The notes under the pieces are model-generated. The model was not told the origin of the DNA and searched no databases. It worked only from the letters and a program-made list of their open reading frames with translations. Below are positions 35,951 to 45,579 of a stretch of 64,000 nucleotides of DNA, in pieces. Numbering within the stretch: the stretch's first letter is position 1; each line of letters begins with the position of its first letter. Origin of the DNA: an uncultured Collinsella sp. (lineage in GTDB: Bacteria; Actinomycetota; Coriobacteriia; Coriobacteriales; Coriobacteriaceae). Made by a program: the position numbers and the translations under genes. The DNA is taken from positions 1 through 64,000 of the forward strand of contig URRB01000006.1 in the NCBI GenBank assembly GCA_900550195.1, written 5' to 3'.

Positions 35951-36177
35951 CTTCTAGTTCCCCCTCGTAGTCGTTTGAACGTTCGGGATACTTTAGCACA
36001 GTGGAGCGCCAGGCGCGACCGCATCACGGTAAAACTCGACTGCGCCGCTATGATTTGCAGGATGGTTACATGGGGGAGGGGTGCTTTACTCCTCAGGCAA
36101 ATCCAAATCTGCGAGCGAAGGCATGAGGCTTTCTAGGCGCTTGATCTCTTCGTCGCAAATTAGCTACCTCCTGCCCG

Positions 36178-37779
36178 CTACGACGCGAGCGTGGCGATGA
36201 CGGCTTCGTCGCCGGCGTATATTAGGGTGTTGCCGTCGGGGATGATCGTTTGGCCTTCGCGCTTGAGCATCACCACAATAAACGGATGCTTGCCTTGCGG
36301 CACATCGCGCAGGCGCTGGCCGGCCAGGTGACCGTGGGGCGTCACGGTGACCTCGCGCAGCGTAACCTCGGCACGCTCTTCAAACGTCGGGGCAGCCATC
36401 ACCAATAGGTCGCCTTCCTCAATTACGGTATCGCCGTTGGGCAACACCGGGTGCGCACCGTCGCGCAGTACCAGGACCACCAGCATGTCCGTTGCGCTGC
36501 CAATGTCGGCGAGCGAGCGTCCGGCAAACGGATGTCCAGCGCCTACTTTGAGCTTGACGAACGACATGCCGTCTTCGTCGCGGTAGTCGTTAAAGGTGCG
36601 ACGCACGTCGCCGGTCGCATCGATCATATCGAGCTTCTTCGCCACCGCCGGCAGCAGCGAGCCCTGCACCACAATGCTCGACACGGCAATCGCAAACACC
36701 AGGTCAAATAGGTCGTGTCCGCCGGGAACGCCGGCCACCACGGCAAAGAGACTAAAGACGACCGAAGCCGCTCCGCGTAGGCCCGCCCAGCTTACGAGCG
36801 CGACCTGGCGGGGATTCGTCTTAAAGGGCGCTAGGAGCACGCCGACGGCGATGGGGCGGCTCACGAAGAGCATGAACGCCATGAGTGCCAGGCCCGGCAG
36901 CAGCATCTGCGGCAGGCGTGCGGGCGTCACGAGCAGGCCGAGCAAGAAGAAGATCGTCATCTCGGCCATCTCGGTGAGGGTGTCAAAGAAGTGCGCCATC
37001 TCGACTTTGCCGGTGATGTCGCTGGCGCCCAGCACAATGCCGGCCAGGTATACAGCCAAAAAGCCGTTGCCGCCCAGGTAGCTCGGCAGCGCGTAGGCGA
37101 CGATGGCCACGGCGAACAAATAGATGGTCTGCGCGCCCTCGGCCGTTGCGTGCGCGCGTTCAATCAGGCGGCCCGCGGCCCAGCCGATGGCGAGGCCCAG
37201 GCCCACGCCCAGGATAATCTGCTTGGCCAGCAGCACGGGGATGTTAATGTCGCCGCCGGCCGCGAGTGTGGCGAGCACGGCGGTGAGCATGTAGGCGACG
37301 GGGTCGTTGGAGCCCGATTCGACCTCGAGCAGCGAGTCGGTGCCGCCCTTCAGCGAAAGGTTGTGCTCGCGCAGCACGCTAAAGACGCTGGCCGCGTCGG
37401 TGGATGCCACGACCGATCCCAACAGCAGGCCGTCGATCCAGTCGAACCCCAGCGCGAAGCGGGCGAACACGCCGGTGATGCCGGCAGTGATGACGACGCC
37501 GAGCGTGCTCAGCAGCACCGCCGGCACAGCGACGGGTTTGGCACGGTCGATATTGGTGTTAAAGCCGCCGTAGAACATGATGAACAGCAGCGCCGTGCTG
37601 CAGACGGTTTCGGTGAGCGCATAGTCGCTAAAGTCGATATGCGCCGGGCCGTTGACGCCCAACAGCATGCCGAGCGCGATAAAGATGAGCAGGGTGGGGA
37701 AGGGGAGCTTTTTGCCGACGGGTTTGATGGTCAGACACAGAATGATGACGAGGCCGATAAAGAGAAGGATCTGGTTCAT
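36178..37779 (-). CDS. CPA1-type K+/H+ (or Na+/H+) antiporter with TrkA-C domain
   Basis: The 533-aa protein has about 12 membrane helices in residues 1-390, including the GSVVASTDAASVFSVL and ESGSNDPVAYML segments that carry the ion-binding Asp residues in NhaP-type antiporters, and WAGLRGAAS. A hydrophilic C-terminus (about 395-533) has two RCK_C/TrkA-C-like repeats (SLADIGSATDMLVV and LRDVPQGKHPFIV). The layout is that of NhaP2/CvrA. AGGAG lies upstream of the ATG. Confidence 0.88.
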   Translation of the reverse strand: MNQILLFIGLVIILCLTIKPVGKKLPFPTLLIFIALGMLLGVNGPAHIDFSDYALTETVCSTALLFIMFYGGFNTNIDRAKPVAVPAVLLSTLGVVITAGITGVFARFALGFDWIDGLLLGSVVASTDAASVFSVLREHNLSLKGGTDSLLEVESGSNDPVAYMLTAVLATLAAGGDINIPVLLAKQIILGVGLGLAIGWAAGRLIERAHATAEGAQTIYLFAVAIVAYALPSYLGGNGFLAVYLAGIVLGASDITGKVEMAHFFDTLTEMAEMTIFFLLGLLVTPARLPQMLLPGLALMAFMLFVSRPIAVGVLLAPFKTNPRQVALVSWAGLRGAASVVFSLFAVVAGVPGGHDLFDLVFAIAVSSIVVQGSLLPAVAKKLDMIDATGDVRRTFNDYRDEDGMSFVKLKVGAGHPFAGRSLADIGSATDMLVVLVLRDGAHPVLPNGDTVIEEGDLLVMAAPTFEERAEVTLREVTVTPHGHLAGQRLRDVPQGKHPFIVVMLKREGQTIIPDGNTLIYAGDEAVIATLAS

Positions 37780-38032
37780 GGATGGTGTCCGCTCCTGGTT
37801 GGTTGGCGTGGCACGGTCAGTTGCCTGCGGTTATTTGTACCCAAAGATGGTGGGTTTATGGGGTTGGATTGCGGGCGTGCGCGATATCGTCATAGACGGC
37901 TGCCGTCTTTGCCTCTGCTCGGAAACCCTTTCCAGCTTTATTGCAACGGAGTACAATGGGTAACGTTTAAGTTCAACTTGAAGTTTTAGTTGCGGCGCCG
38001 GGCTTCGGCCGCAATGCAAGGAGAGGCGTACC

Positions 38033-38872
38033 ATGGCGATCTATGTGACATCTGATGCTCACGGGCACGTGCGTGCGCTTGACGAAGCCCTGTCTAAGAT
38101 CTCGTTGACGTCCGACGACACGCTGTACGTGCTGGGCGACATGATCGATCGCGGGCCCGATCCGGTCGGCGTTATTAAGCTCGTGCGCTCGCTGCCCAAC
38201 GCCCACGTGCTCAAGGGTAATCACGAGCAGATCATGCTCGATGCCATCATTGGCCAGGATCCGCTCGATGCCGAGACCTGGGATATCAACGGTGGTTGGA
38301 CGACGCGCGAGCAGCTCAACGACATGGAATTTGAGGCATACGAGGAGCTCGTGCGATGGATGGCCGCGCTGCCGCTCTACGCAGTGGTCGAGACCGAGGA
38401 GCGCCCGTATCTGCTGGTACATGCTGGAATCGAGATGAAGGCGGCGCGCGCGTTTTTGCTTGAGCATGGCGTCGATTGTGCCGATGGCGTTGGAGCGGTG
38501 GGTGCCGATCGCGAGCTGCTGCAGCAGATGCTCGCGGTGCAGTCGTCCGATGACCTGCTGTGGATTCGTCATGGCTATTGGGATGCGTCGACCGGGCTGC
38601 TTTCTGCCGAGGGCAAGGGCCCGGTCGTGGTGAGCGGTCACACGCCCACGGTATCGCTTGGGCGCTATTGCGAGGTCGGTGGTCTGGCGGGGCTCGATGA
38701 GGAATCGGGACGCGGGCAGATCGTGCGCTTGGGCGGCGAGGACACTGCTGGTGTGCCCGATCGCATCGACATCGACTGCGCCGCCGCCACCGGCTCCGAG
38801 TTCGGCCGCGTGGGCATCCTGCGCCTGGACGACGGGGCCGAGTTCTACGCGAACATCAACCCGGGCGAATAA
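38033..38872 (+). CDS. Calcineurin-like metallophosphatase (PPP/Ap4A-hydrolase-like)
   Basis: The 279-aa protein has the metallophosphatase motifs in order: SDAHGH, GDMIDRGPD, KGNHE, a later LLVHAGI and VSGHTPT. This is the PPP-type phosphatase pattern found in bacterial serine/threonine phosphatases and diadenosine tetraphosphatases. AAGGAGAGG precedes the ATG. The substrate is open. Confidence 0.88.
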   Translation: MAIYVTSDAHGHVRALDEALSKISLTSDDTLYVLGDMIDRGPDPVGVIKLVRSLPNAHVLKGNHEQIMLDAIIGQDPLDAETWDINGGWTTREQLNDMEFEAYEELVRWMAALPLYAVVETEERPYLLVHAGIEMKAARAFLLEHGVDCADGVGAVGADRELLQQMLAVQSSDDLLWIRHGYWDASTGLLSAEGKGPVVVSGHTPTVSLGRYCEVGGLAGLDEESGRGQIVRLGGEDTAGVPDRIDIDCAAATGSEFGRVGILRLDDGAEFYANINPGE

Positions 38873-39267
38873 CCTTGTTCCGCCGATCTACCGTAGCTAA
38901 TTTGGGACGGGGCTTTTTTGACTACTTTCGGAGAGTAGCGCCTTCTTGCTCGGTAAGCGCTAGAAATGAGGAGCGTCTGCGTCCTCGACAGCGCGAAAAT
39001 GCTCGAAAAACCGTCGCAACGGAGTCAAACGACGTCGCGGCGGTTCTTTTTTGGCTGCCCGCTTGCTAAGTGAGTAGACTTTTTTGGAAATGCCGAGCAC
39101 CCAACATATTTGCCTCAATAAAACCGCAGGTCACAGACTTGCGCTTTGTCGGTGTGGTCGGGGATTCGGTAAAAGTCTACTCACTTAGTTTTGCGTGATG
39201 AATATTGTCCGCAACGAGACCCCAGACGGGGTGATTCCATCGCAAATTCCGGTGACCGGGCAGCTAA
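38873..39267. other. Intergenic stretch with hairpins and a palindromic element, no gene seen
   Basis: It contains a GGGACGGGGC motif with T6 (38904-38920), a possible terminator (AACCGTCGC at 39009 and GCGGCGGTT at 39037, then CTTTTTT), and the 123-base element at 39066-39188. Short open frames here have no ribosome sites. Confidence 0.6.
39066..39188. mobile_element. 123-bp palindromic element, relative of 63024-63173
   Basis: Perfect 18-bp terminal inverted repeats, CTAAGTGAGTAGACTTTT (39066-39083) and the complement (39171-39188), flank a core with TAAAACCGCAGGT, CTTGCGCTTT and GTCGGTGTGGTCGGG. Matching blocks, in inverted orientation, occur in the element at 63 kb, which has different arms. 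No ORF is present, so it is non-autonomous or structural. Confidence 0.6.
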
Positions 39268-40761
39268 TTAGGCGCCGTATGGGTTGCGGTCGCGTTCGAT
39301 GCGTTGGCGGATGCGGCGGTACTCGATTATCAGCAGCACCAGGAGTAGGGCCATGATGGCTAGGTAGCTCACTACAGCGCCCATCAGACCCAGCAGCTTA
39401 ATCAGGATCACCGGCAGCACCACGCTTACGGCGAAGCAGATCAGGTAGATCTTGGTGACGTCTCTAGCGTGGCGTAGCACCGTGATGATGGCGTAGATAA
39501 AGTCGATGGCCGCGGTGACGCCGCCGGCGACGACCATCAGCAGCGCCAGCGTACGGTAGCGCTCAAAGCTGAGGCCGTACATAAAGCTCATGAGGGGAAT
39601 ACCGGGACCTGCCATAAATGCGGCGCACATGCCGGTGATGACCACGATCAGCGCCATAACGGCAACAATAATCAGGTCAAAGCGACGACGCTTGCGAGGA
39701 TTAGCCCAAATGTTCGACAAGCGCAGGAGCTGCGGTTTATAGATAAATCCAATGCTCAGCAAAATAGCCTGCGCAGGAAAGAACAGGGCATTAAAGTACA
39801 GCTGATACTTGTAGGCCAGCGTGCCTTCCATCACAAACTTGGGCATGCTCTCGATAAGGTTGAACAGGAACAGCGCGCCAAAGAGCGGGGCGCACTGGAC
39901 AAACAGGTGGCCGACCTCGCGCAGGCTCACGCGGCGCGATTTTTCGGTCTCGAGCAGGGCGAGCGGCGCGGTGACCAGCACGAGCGAGGCGATCGCGGTG
40001 ACACCCATGTCCATGGCCGCGATGGGCATGCTGCGCGTGAGGAACAGCGCCACGCTGAAGACCGCGATGACGCCGACGGAGCGTAGCGTTTGGCTCATTC
40101 CAGCCAAGTAGAGTTTGTCGGCCTGCTGCAGGCGGCCTTCGTACACGTCGGCGACGCCGTCGATGACCTTATACAGGTAGACGCCCAGGCCGATCGTCGC
40201 CATCTGCGCGTCATAGCCGCGGGCGCTGCTATACATGAGGCCGCAGCCTAGGGCGAGCGCTCCGCAGATCCAACGATTGAGCTGGTAGGAGGCGAAGGAC
40301 GTCTTTTCGTCGATGTCCGAGACCTGGAAATTGCGCACGCCGTAGTTGCACGCGATCATGATGAGCGTGCCGGTGACAAAGGCGATGGAGAACTTGCCGG
40401 CTTCTTCGGCGCCCACGAGCTGTGTGGACACGATGGTGAGCAGCGGAAACGCCAAGCCCCACACGGCGGTGCCGAGCAGACGGTTCCACCAGGCGTTGAC
40501 CATGCGGCGGACGGGGCCGGGCTCCCGATCGCGTTCGCGCCGGCGACGTGTGGCTTGGCTGCTATCGGGCCCGCCGGCGTTGCGCTGACTCAGCTCTTGG
40601 ATGCGTGCGAGTTCCTCGGCAGTGTGCGAGGCAGGGAAGAGGCCGTTCTCGATGCGGCCGCCCTGGGCCTTCGCGGCGCCGTCCTTCGATGCAGCGGGGT
40701 TGGAGGTGCCGTTGCGGCGGGCGATGGCGCGGCGAATGCTATCGAGGGGCGTGATACTCAA
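39268..40761 (-). CDS. Polysaccharide-type membrane flippase (MATE/Wzx superfamily)
   Basis: The 497-aa protein starts at a TTG behind AAAGGACTCCGC. About 90 polar, charged residues (Arg-rich) precede 12-14 membrane helices, from WGLAFPLLTIVSTQLVG to VSYLAIMALLLVLLIIEY. The pattern resembles lipopolysaccharide or teichoic-acid flippases. No glycosyltransferase genes are nearby, so the cargo is unknown. It is divergent from the lactate permease gene. Confidence 0.75.
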   Translation of the reverse strand: MSITPLDSIRRAIARRNGTSNPAASKDGAAKAQGGRIENGLFPASHTAEELARIQELSQRNAGGPDSSQATRRRRERDREPGPVRRMVNAWWNRLLGTAVWGLAFPLLTIVSTQLVGAEEAGKFSIAFVTGTLIMIACNYGVRNFQVSDIDEKTSFASYQLNRWICGALALGCGLMYSSARGYDAQMATIGLGVYLYKVIDGVADVYEGRLQQADKLYLAGMSQTLRSVGVIAVFSVALFLTRSMPIAAMDMGVTAIASLVLVTAPLALLETEKSRRVSLREVGHLFVQCAPLFGALFLFNLIESMPKFVMEGTLAYKYQLYFNALFFPAQAILLSIGFIYKPQLLRLSNIWANPRKRRRFDLIIVAVMALIVVITGMCAAFMAGPGIPLMSFMYGLSFERYRTLALLMVVAGGVTAAIDFIYAIITVLRHARDVTKIYLICFAVSVVLPVILIKLLGLMGAVVSYLAIMALLLVLLIIEYRRIRQRIERDRNPYGA

Positions 40762-40941
40762 AGCGGAGTCCTTTCTATTGCTGCGCTTTAGTATAGACGC
40801 GACGGTGTTCGCTCGTGTTTTTGAACGGATTGTTCAATAATTTCGGCGGGCGGCTGTAATTTGTCGGTAAACGTGCGGTATCCTGTTGAAGTTTTGTGAC
40901 ACCCCCGATGCCGCCCACGCGGTACCAAGGAGCTTCTACCT

Positions 40942-42513
40942 ATGGACGTCGCCGCATTCTTACTGGCTCTTGTGCCGATTATTTGGCTGGTCGTGATGCT
41001 GCTGTGCTTTAAATGGCCAGCTTGGAAGGCCGCTATCGGATCGTTTGTCCTTTCGTGCTTGCTTGCCTTCGCATGGTGGCACCTGCCGGCAGCGCAGATC
41101 GCGACCGCCTCGCTCGAAGGTTTTTTGATGGCTCTGTGGCCCATCGTCCTGGTGATCATCGCCGCGGTGTTCACGTATAACCTGTGCGTTCGTACGGGCG
41201 CCATGGACGTGATCGGCAGCATGATCACCTCCATCAGCAGCGACCGCCGTCTGCTGGCGCTGCTCGTGGCTTGGTGCTTCGGTGGCTTTATGGAGGGCAT
41301 GGCCGGCTTCGGTACCGCTGTCGCCATTCCCGCCGGCATGCTCGCGGGCCTGGGCTTTGAGGCCGTGCCTGCCGTGCTCATCTGCCTGCTGGCCAACGGC
41401 GTGCCCACGCCCTACGGCTCCATCGGCATCCCCACGGTGTCCGTTGCCGACCTGGTGGGTTTGGATTCCCTTCACCTAGCGACCGTTCAGCTGGTGCAGC
41501 TCGCGCCGTTCTTTGTGGTGATGCCGCTATTTATTGTGCTGGTTGCGGGCCGTGTTGCCGATGACCAGGGCAATGCCGCGAGTGTGGGCGAGCGTCTGCA
41601 CGGTGTTGCCGGCGTGGCGTTGCTCTCCGGCGTGTCGTTTGTCGGCGCGGCCCTGGTCGTTGCCATGTTTGTGGGCCCCGAGCTGGCCGTGGTCGTAGGA
41701 TCCATCGTTTCGCTCGCGCTGACAGCTGCGCTTGCCATGCGTGCCGAGAAGTCGGGGCGTCTGGACGCACGCTTTCACATGAATATCGAGGCGGGGGAGA
41801 AGCTCACCGTTAAGTCGGCGCTTTCGGCCTGGTCGTGCTTCATCCTGATCTTTGTGTTGCTGCTGGGTACCTCCAACCTGGTTCCCGTCGTGCATGCCGC
41901 GCTCGCGCCGTTTGCGAGCCACGTGCAGGTGTATTGCGGCGAGAATCCCGGTACGCTTACGTTTTCGTGGATCAACACGCCGGGCGTCTGGATTTTCCTG
42001 GCGGCGTTTGCCGGCGGTGCCATTCAGGGTGCTTCGCCACGCATGATGGGCGAGGTGCTGGCCGCGACTGTGAAGCAGATGATGCCGACGGTGATCACGA
42101 TGCTTTCGGTGCTGGGCTGTGCCAAGGTGATGGGCTATGCGGGCATGATCTCTTCGATCAGCGCGTTCTGCATCGCCGTCGCCGGTGGGCTGTACCCGAT
42201 TCTGGCTCCGTGGATCGGCGCAGTCGGTGCGTTCGTGACCGGCTCGGGCACGTCCTCGGGCATGCTGTTTGGCCCCATTCAGAGCCAGGCTGCCACTGCG
42301 CTGGGTGTGAGCGACTACTGGATGGTCGCGTTGAACGCCCTGGGCGTCGCCGCCGGTAAGATGATCTCGCCGCAGACCCTCGCCATTGGTCTTGCCGCCG
42401 TGCTCGTGCGCGGTAAGGATGCCGAACTCCTGGGCGCCGTCCTGCCCTACGCCGCCGGCATGCTGGTCCTGATGAGCGCCATAGCCATGCTCGGCCAAGG
42501 CCTGCCGCTGTAG
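40942..42513 (+). CDS. lctP: L-lactate permease
   Basis: The 523-aa protein has 12-14 membrane helices and the LctP-family stretches GFMEGMAGFGTAVAIPA, NGVPTPYGSIGIPT and TGSGTSSGMLFGPIQ. The family imports or exports lactate, glycolate and related hydroxyacids with protons. AAGGAGCTTCTACCT precedes the ATG. It is followed by an H4 hairpin cluster and then pckA, so lactate uptake and gluconeogenic steps are adjacent, but they have separate starts. Confidence 0.92.
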   Translation: MDVAAFLLALVPIIWLVVMLLCFKWPAWKAAIGSFVLSCLLAFAWWHLPAAQIATASLEGFLMALWPIVLVIIAAVFTYNLCVRTGAMDVIGSMITSISSDRRLLALLVAWCFGGFMEGMAGFGTAVAIPAGMLAGLGFEAVPAVLICLLANGVPTPYGSIGIPTVSVADLVGLDSLHLATVQLVQLAPFFVVMPLFIVLVAGRVADDQGNAASVGERLHGVAGVALLSGVSFVGAALVVAMFVGPELAVVVGSIVSLALTAALAMRAEKSGRLDARFHMNIEAGEKLTVKSALSAWSCFILIFVLLLGTSNLVPVVHAALAPFASHVQVYCGENPGTLTFSWINTPGVWIFLAAFAGGAIQGASPRMMGEVLAATVKQMMPTVITMLSVLGCAKVMGYAGMISSISAFCIAVAGGLYPILAPWIGAVGAFVTGSGTSSGMLFGPIQSQAATALGVSDYWMVALNALGVAAGKMISPQTLAIGLAAVLVRGKDAELLGAVLPYAAGMLVLMSAIAMLGQGLPL

Positions 42514-42515
42514 TC

Positions 42516-42569
42516 GGCACTTAGGGACGTTCCTTATGTGCCGGCACTTTGGGAACGTCCCTAAGTGCC
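42516..42569. repeat. H4-family hairpin, copy 3
   Basis: Perfect 18-bp arms GGCACTTAGGGACGTTCC (42516-42533) and its complement (42552-42569) enclose TTATGTGCCGGCACTTTG. It begins three bases after the lactate permease stop. Further fragments, such as GGGACACTCC and GACTAGTCGTTTAA, follow to about 42650. Confidence 0.8.
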
Positions 42570-42791
42570 GGCATCCGGGGACACTCCTTGAATGTTGCCT
42601 GTTCAAGAGTGTCCCCAATGACTAGTCGTTTAAAAGCGTCCCTAACGACTAGGCCGCTTGCCTGCGATTTTTGACCGTTGGGCGGGCGCTTCGCCGTTGC
42701 CGCAAAAACGTTTTTGCATATCGGGTACAACGGGCTTTACGTGAGTAAAGTGCGCGCCGCGTCCACGTGCCGCGCTTTTAAAGGAGGCCCC

Positions 42792-44462
42792 ATGCCTGGT
42801 GTTACCCCTGCAGAAGTTCTGTCCAACTTTGGCATTACGCTGGTCGAAGATCCCGCCGAGAATCAGCCCCGTCTGCTGGTCGATCTATCCGCCGCGGAGC
42901 TCGTCGAGCACGCCATCCGCCGCGAAGAAGGCCGCATGGCATCCAACGGCGCGCTGGTGATCGAGACGGGGGAGCGCACTGGTCGTTCCCCCAATGACCG
43001 CTTTATCGTCGACACCCCCGATGTTCACGACAAGATTGCCTGGGGTGCCGTCAACCGCCCGCTTTCTGCCGAGAGCTACGAGGCCATCAAGGCCGGTATC
43101 GTCAACTACCTCAACGAGCGCGATGTGTTCGTCACTCGCGGTATGGCCGGTGCCGATCGCAACCATACGCGTCGCCTGCTTGTCGCCTGCGAGCGTGCCA
43201 GCCAAGCGCTCTTTATTAAGCAGATGCTCGCCCGCCCGCTTGCCCGTGAAATCGCACGCACCGGCGAGCCGGACTTCTGCGTGCTCGCCGCTCCCGGCTA
43301 CCAGTGCGATCCCGCCATTAAGGGCCTCAACTCCAGCGCCGCCGTGGTCATCAACTTCCAGGAGCGCGTGATTTTGGTTGCCGGCACCGGTTACTCCGGC
43401 GAAATCAAAAAGTCCATCTTCAGCGTCATGAATTACCTGCTGCCCGTCGAGGACGACGTGCTACCCATGCACTGCTCGGCCAGCATGGATCCCGTCACGC
43501 ACGAGACCGCCGTGTTCTTTGGCCTTTCGGGCACGGGCAAGACCACGCTTTCGGCCAACCCCACGCGGCTGCTGATCGGCGACGACGAGCACGGTTGGTC
43601 CGACATGGGCATCTTCAACATCGAAGGTGGCTGCTACGCCAAATGCGAGGGCCTGGACGCGTTCCACGAGCCCGAGATCTTCAACGCCGTTCGTTTTGGC
43701 GCGATCTGCGAAAACGTGGTGCTCGACGAGAACCGCAAGCCCAACTACGACGACATCTCGATCACGCACAACACGCGCGTGGCATACCCTGTGGAGCACA
43801 TCCCCAACGCGTGGACCAAGGGCATGGGCACCACTCCAAGCGTCGTGCTCTTCCTGACCTGCGATGCCTTTGGCGTGCTGCCGCCCATCTCGCGCCTGAC
43901 GGCCGACGCCGCCATGTATCACTTTGTGACGGGCTTTACGGCCAAGATCCCCGGCACCGAGGTCGGCGTCACCGAGCCCACGCCCACGTTCTCTTCGCTG
44001 TTTGGCGAGCCGTTTATGCCGCTCGACCCCATGGTCTATGCCAAGATGCTCGGTGAGCGCATCGCCGACGGCCGCACGCGTGTGTACCTGGTCAACACCG
44101 GCTGGATCGGCGGCGGCTACGGCGTGGGTCATCGCATCGAGCTTGCCTACACGCGCGCCCTGGTGGCCCGCGCCCTCGAGGGTACCATCGAGGACAGCGA
44201 GTTCGTGCACGACGACATCTTTAACGTCGACATTCCCACCACGTGCCACGGCGTACCCGACGGCATCCTGGTGCCGCGCCAGTATTGGCAGAGCACCGCT
44301 CGCTACGACGAGGCCGCGCACAACTTGGCCGTGATGTTCGAGGAGAACTTCGAGAAGAAGTACTCGCACCTGCCCGAGTCCGTCAAAGCCGCCGGCCCGC
44401 ACGCCCAGGTGTCCGCCGAGGCCCGTCATCACGGCCGCGGCCTGCTGGGACTCCGCCACTAG
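42792..44462 (+). CDS. pckA: Phosphoenolpyruvate carboxykinase (ATP)
   Basis: The 556-aa enzyme interconverts oxaloacetate and PEP with ATP. It has the P-loop GLSGTGKTTLS, the RSPNDRF segment, MHCSASM with metal and substrate ligands, and the kinase-2-like LIGDDEHGWSD. The length fits ATP-type PckA, not the GTP type. AAAGGAGGCCCC precedes the ATG. In gut anaerobes it often runs in the ATP-forming, CO2-fixing direction; this is general knowledge. An H2 hairpin follows the stop by 19 bases. Confidence 0.95.
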   Translation: MPGVTPAEVLSNFGITLVEDPAENQPRLLVDLSAAELVEHAIRREEGRMASNGALVIETGERTGRSPNDRFIVDTPDVHDKIAWGAVNRPLSAESYEAIKAGIVNYLNERDVFVTRGMAGADRNHTRRLLVACERASQALFIKQMLARPLAREIARTGEPDFCVLAAPGYQCDPAIKGLNSSAAVVINFQERVILVAGTGYSGEIKKSIFSVMNYLLPVEDDVLPMHCSASMDPVTHETAVFFGLSGTGKTTLSANPTRLLIGDDEHGWSDMGIFNIEGGCYAKCEGLDAFHEPEIFNAVRFGAICENVVLDENRKPNYDDISITHNTRVAYPVEHIPNAWTKGMGTTPSVVLFLTCDAFGVLPPISRLTADAAMYHFVTGFTAKIPGTEVGVTEPTPTFSSLFGEPFMPLDPMVYAKMLGERIADGRTRVYLVNTGWIGGGYGVGHRIELAYTRALVARALEGTIEDSEFVHDDIFNVDIPTTCHGVPDGILVPRQYWQSTARYDEAAHNLAVMFEENFEKKYSHLPESVKAAGPHAQVSAEARHHGRGLLGLRH

Positions 44463-44481
44463 CTTCGCCGTGAGTCCATAT

Positions 44482-44514
44482 CCACCACAAAGGGGACAGG
44501 CACCTTTGTGGTGG
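44482..44514 (+). repeat. H2-family hairpin repeat, copy 3
   Basis: CCACCACAAAGG and CCTTTGTGGTGG enclose GGACAGGCA, and TTTT follows, so it can act as the pckA terminator. The last bases abut the promoter at 44517. Confidence 0.85.
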
Positions 44515-44516
44515 TT

Positions 44517-44545
44517 TTGCTCGTGTGGATGACTCGGGTTACAAT
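44517..44545 (+). promoter_or_regulatory. Predicted promoter of the B3/4 gene
   Basis: TTGCTC (44517-44522) and TACAAT (44540-44545) are separated by 17 bases. The implied leader is about 135 bases long and contains AGGGCGC-TTTTTGTTTA-GGCGCCCT (44634-44658) and other potential helices, so attenuation is possible. I recognise no known riboswitch. Confidence 0.5.
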
Positions 44546-44689
44546 ACGCCTGACATATCGTTCCCTTCTCCGGATGGGGACAGCGCAAGCGTTCTTGTGA
44601 CGGCACCGTAGGACTTTGAAGGTGGCCGTTGTAAGGGCGCTTTTTGTTTAGGCGCCCTCACTCGGGCGCGCACAATGAAGGGAGAGCGT

Positions 44690-45409
44690 ATGAAGAGCTT
44701 TATTGCCGAGGATTCATTCTGGGAGCTGTTTCCGCAGGCAGCGGTCGGTGTTGTGGTCGTGGAGGGCATGAAGCCCACGGCTCAGATTCCTCAAGAGGAC
44801 GTGGATGCGATTGCGGCGTTGCTCGACCGCGCCAATATCGATGCGGAGCGTCATCTGACCAGCGACACTATCAGCGAGAACGCACCGGTCAGGGCATGGC
44901 GCGAGGCCTATCGTCTGTTCAAGACCAAGAAAGGCGCGCGCTGCTCGATCGAGAACTTGCTCAAACGCGTGCTCAAAGGCAAGCCGGTGGGCCACATTAC
45001 GCCCGCGGTGGATATTTACAACACGGTGTCGCTGACCTACGCGCTGCCCGTGGGAGGCGAGGATCTGCATGCGATCGAGGGGGACCTTCGCCTGAAGGTG
45101 ACCGACGGTGGCGATGCGTTCTTGCCGCTTGGCGAGGAGACGGACGATCCGACGCTGCCCGGCGAGCTCGCCTACATCGATGATGCGGGCGCTGTGTGCC
45201 GCTGCTGGAACTGGCGCGACGGCGTTCGCACGGCGCTGTCCGATGATTCGGCCGATGCGTTCCTAGCGATTGAGTGCGTGGAGCCCGAGCGGATGGGGGA
45301 TTGCCAGGCTGCGATCGATCGCTTAGCCGAGCTGCTTGAGCGCTATCTGGGAGCGACGGTTGTCATTAAGACGCTTGTGACCCGCGACAATCCTTGCGTG
45401 GAGCTGTAG
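44690..45409 (+). CDS. B3/B4 tRNA-binding domain protein
   Basis: The 239-aa protein consists of a B3/4 domain as found in the phenylalanyl-tRNA synthetase beta chain. Characteristic stretches are APVRAWREAYRLF, RCSIENLLKRVLKG and LPVGGEDLHAIEGDL. Stand-alone copies are thought to edit mischarged tRNA or bind related ligands, but few have been tested. The start follows AGGGAGAG; an in-frame ATG 15 bases upstream lacks a site. Confidence 0.85.
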   Translation: MKSFIAEDSFWELFPQAAVGVVVVEGMKPTAQIPQEDVDAIAALLDRANIDAERHLTSDTISENAPVRAWREAYRLFKTKKGARCSIENLLKRVLKGKPVGHITPAVDIYNTVSLTYALPVGGEDLHAIEGDLRLKVTDGGDAFLPLGEETDDPTLPGELAYIDDAGAVCRCWNWRDGVRTALSDDSADAFLAIECVEPERMGDCQAAIDRLAELLERYLGATVVIKTLVTRDNPCVEL

Positions 45410-45437
45410 CGGCGCCTAGAACCTATTGATGCCCCAA

Positions 45438-45472
45438 ACCACCACAAAGGTGCCTGTCCCCTTTGTGGTGGT
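45438..45472 (-). repeat. H2-family hairpin repeat, copy 4
   Basis: ACCACCACAAAGG and CCTTTGTGGTGGT pair perfectly around TGCCTGTCC and are followed by TTTT, 28 bases after the B3/4 stop; it is probably its terminator. Confidence 0.85.
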
Positions 45473-45579
45473 TTTTATGTTGATGGGTTAACAAATGGGG
45501 TATTTGGGTACGGGTGTCGCCTTATGCGACTAAGATGTTTACCCGTTAGCATTATGCAAGCGAAAGGCGGTCGTCTCCC

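Noticed and set aside
36091..36177. Possible short gene between serC and the antiporter
   Set aside because: The fragment AGGCTTTCTAGGCGCTTGAT and neighbours give no ORF with a start site; treated as intergenic.
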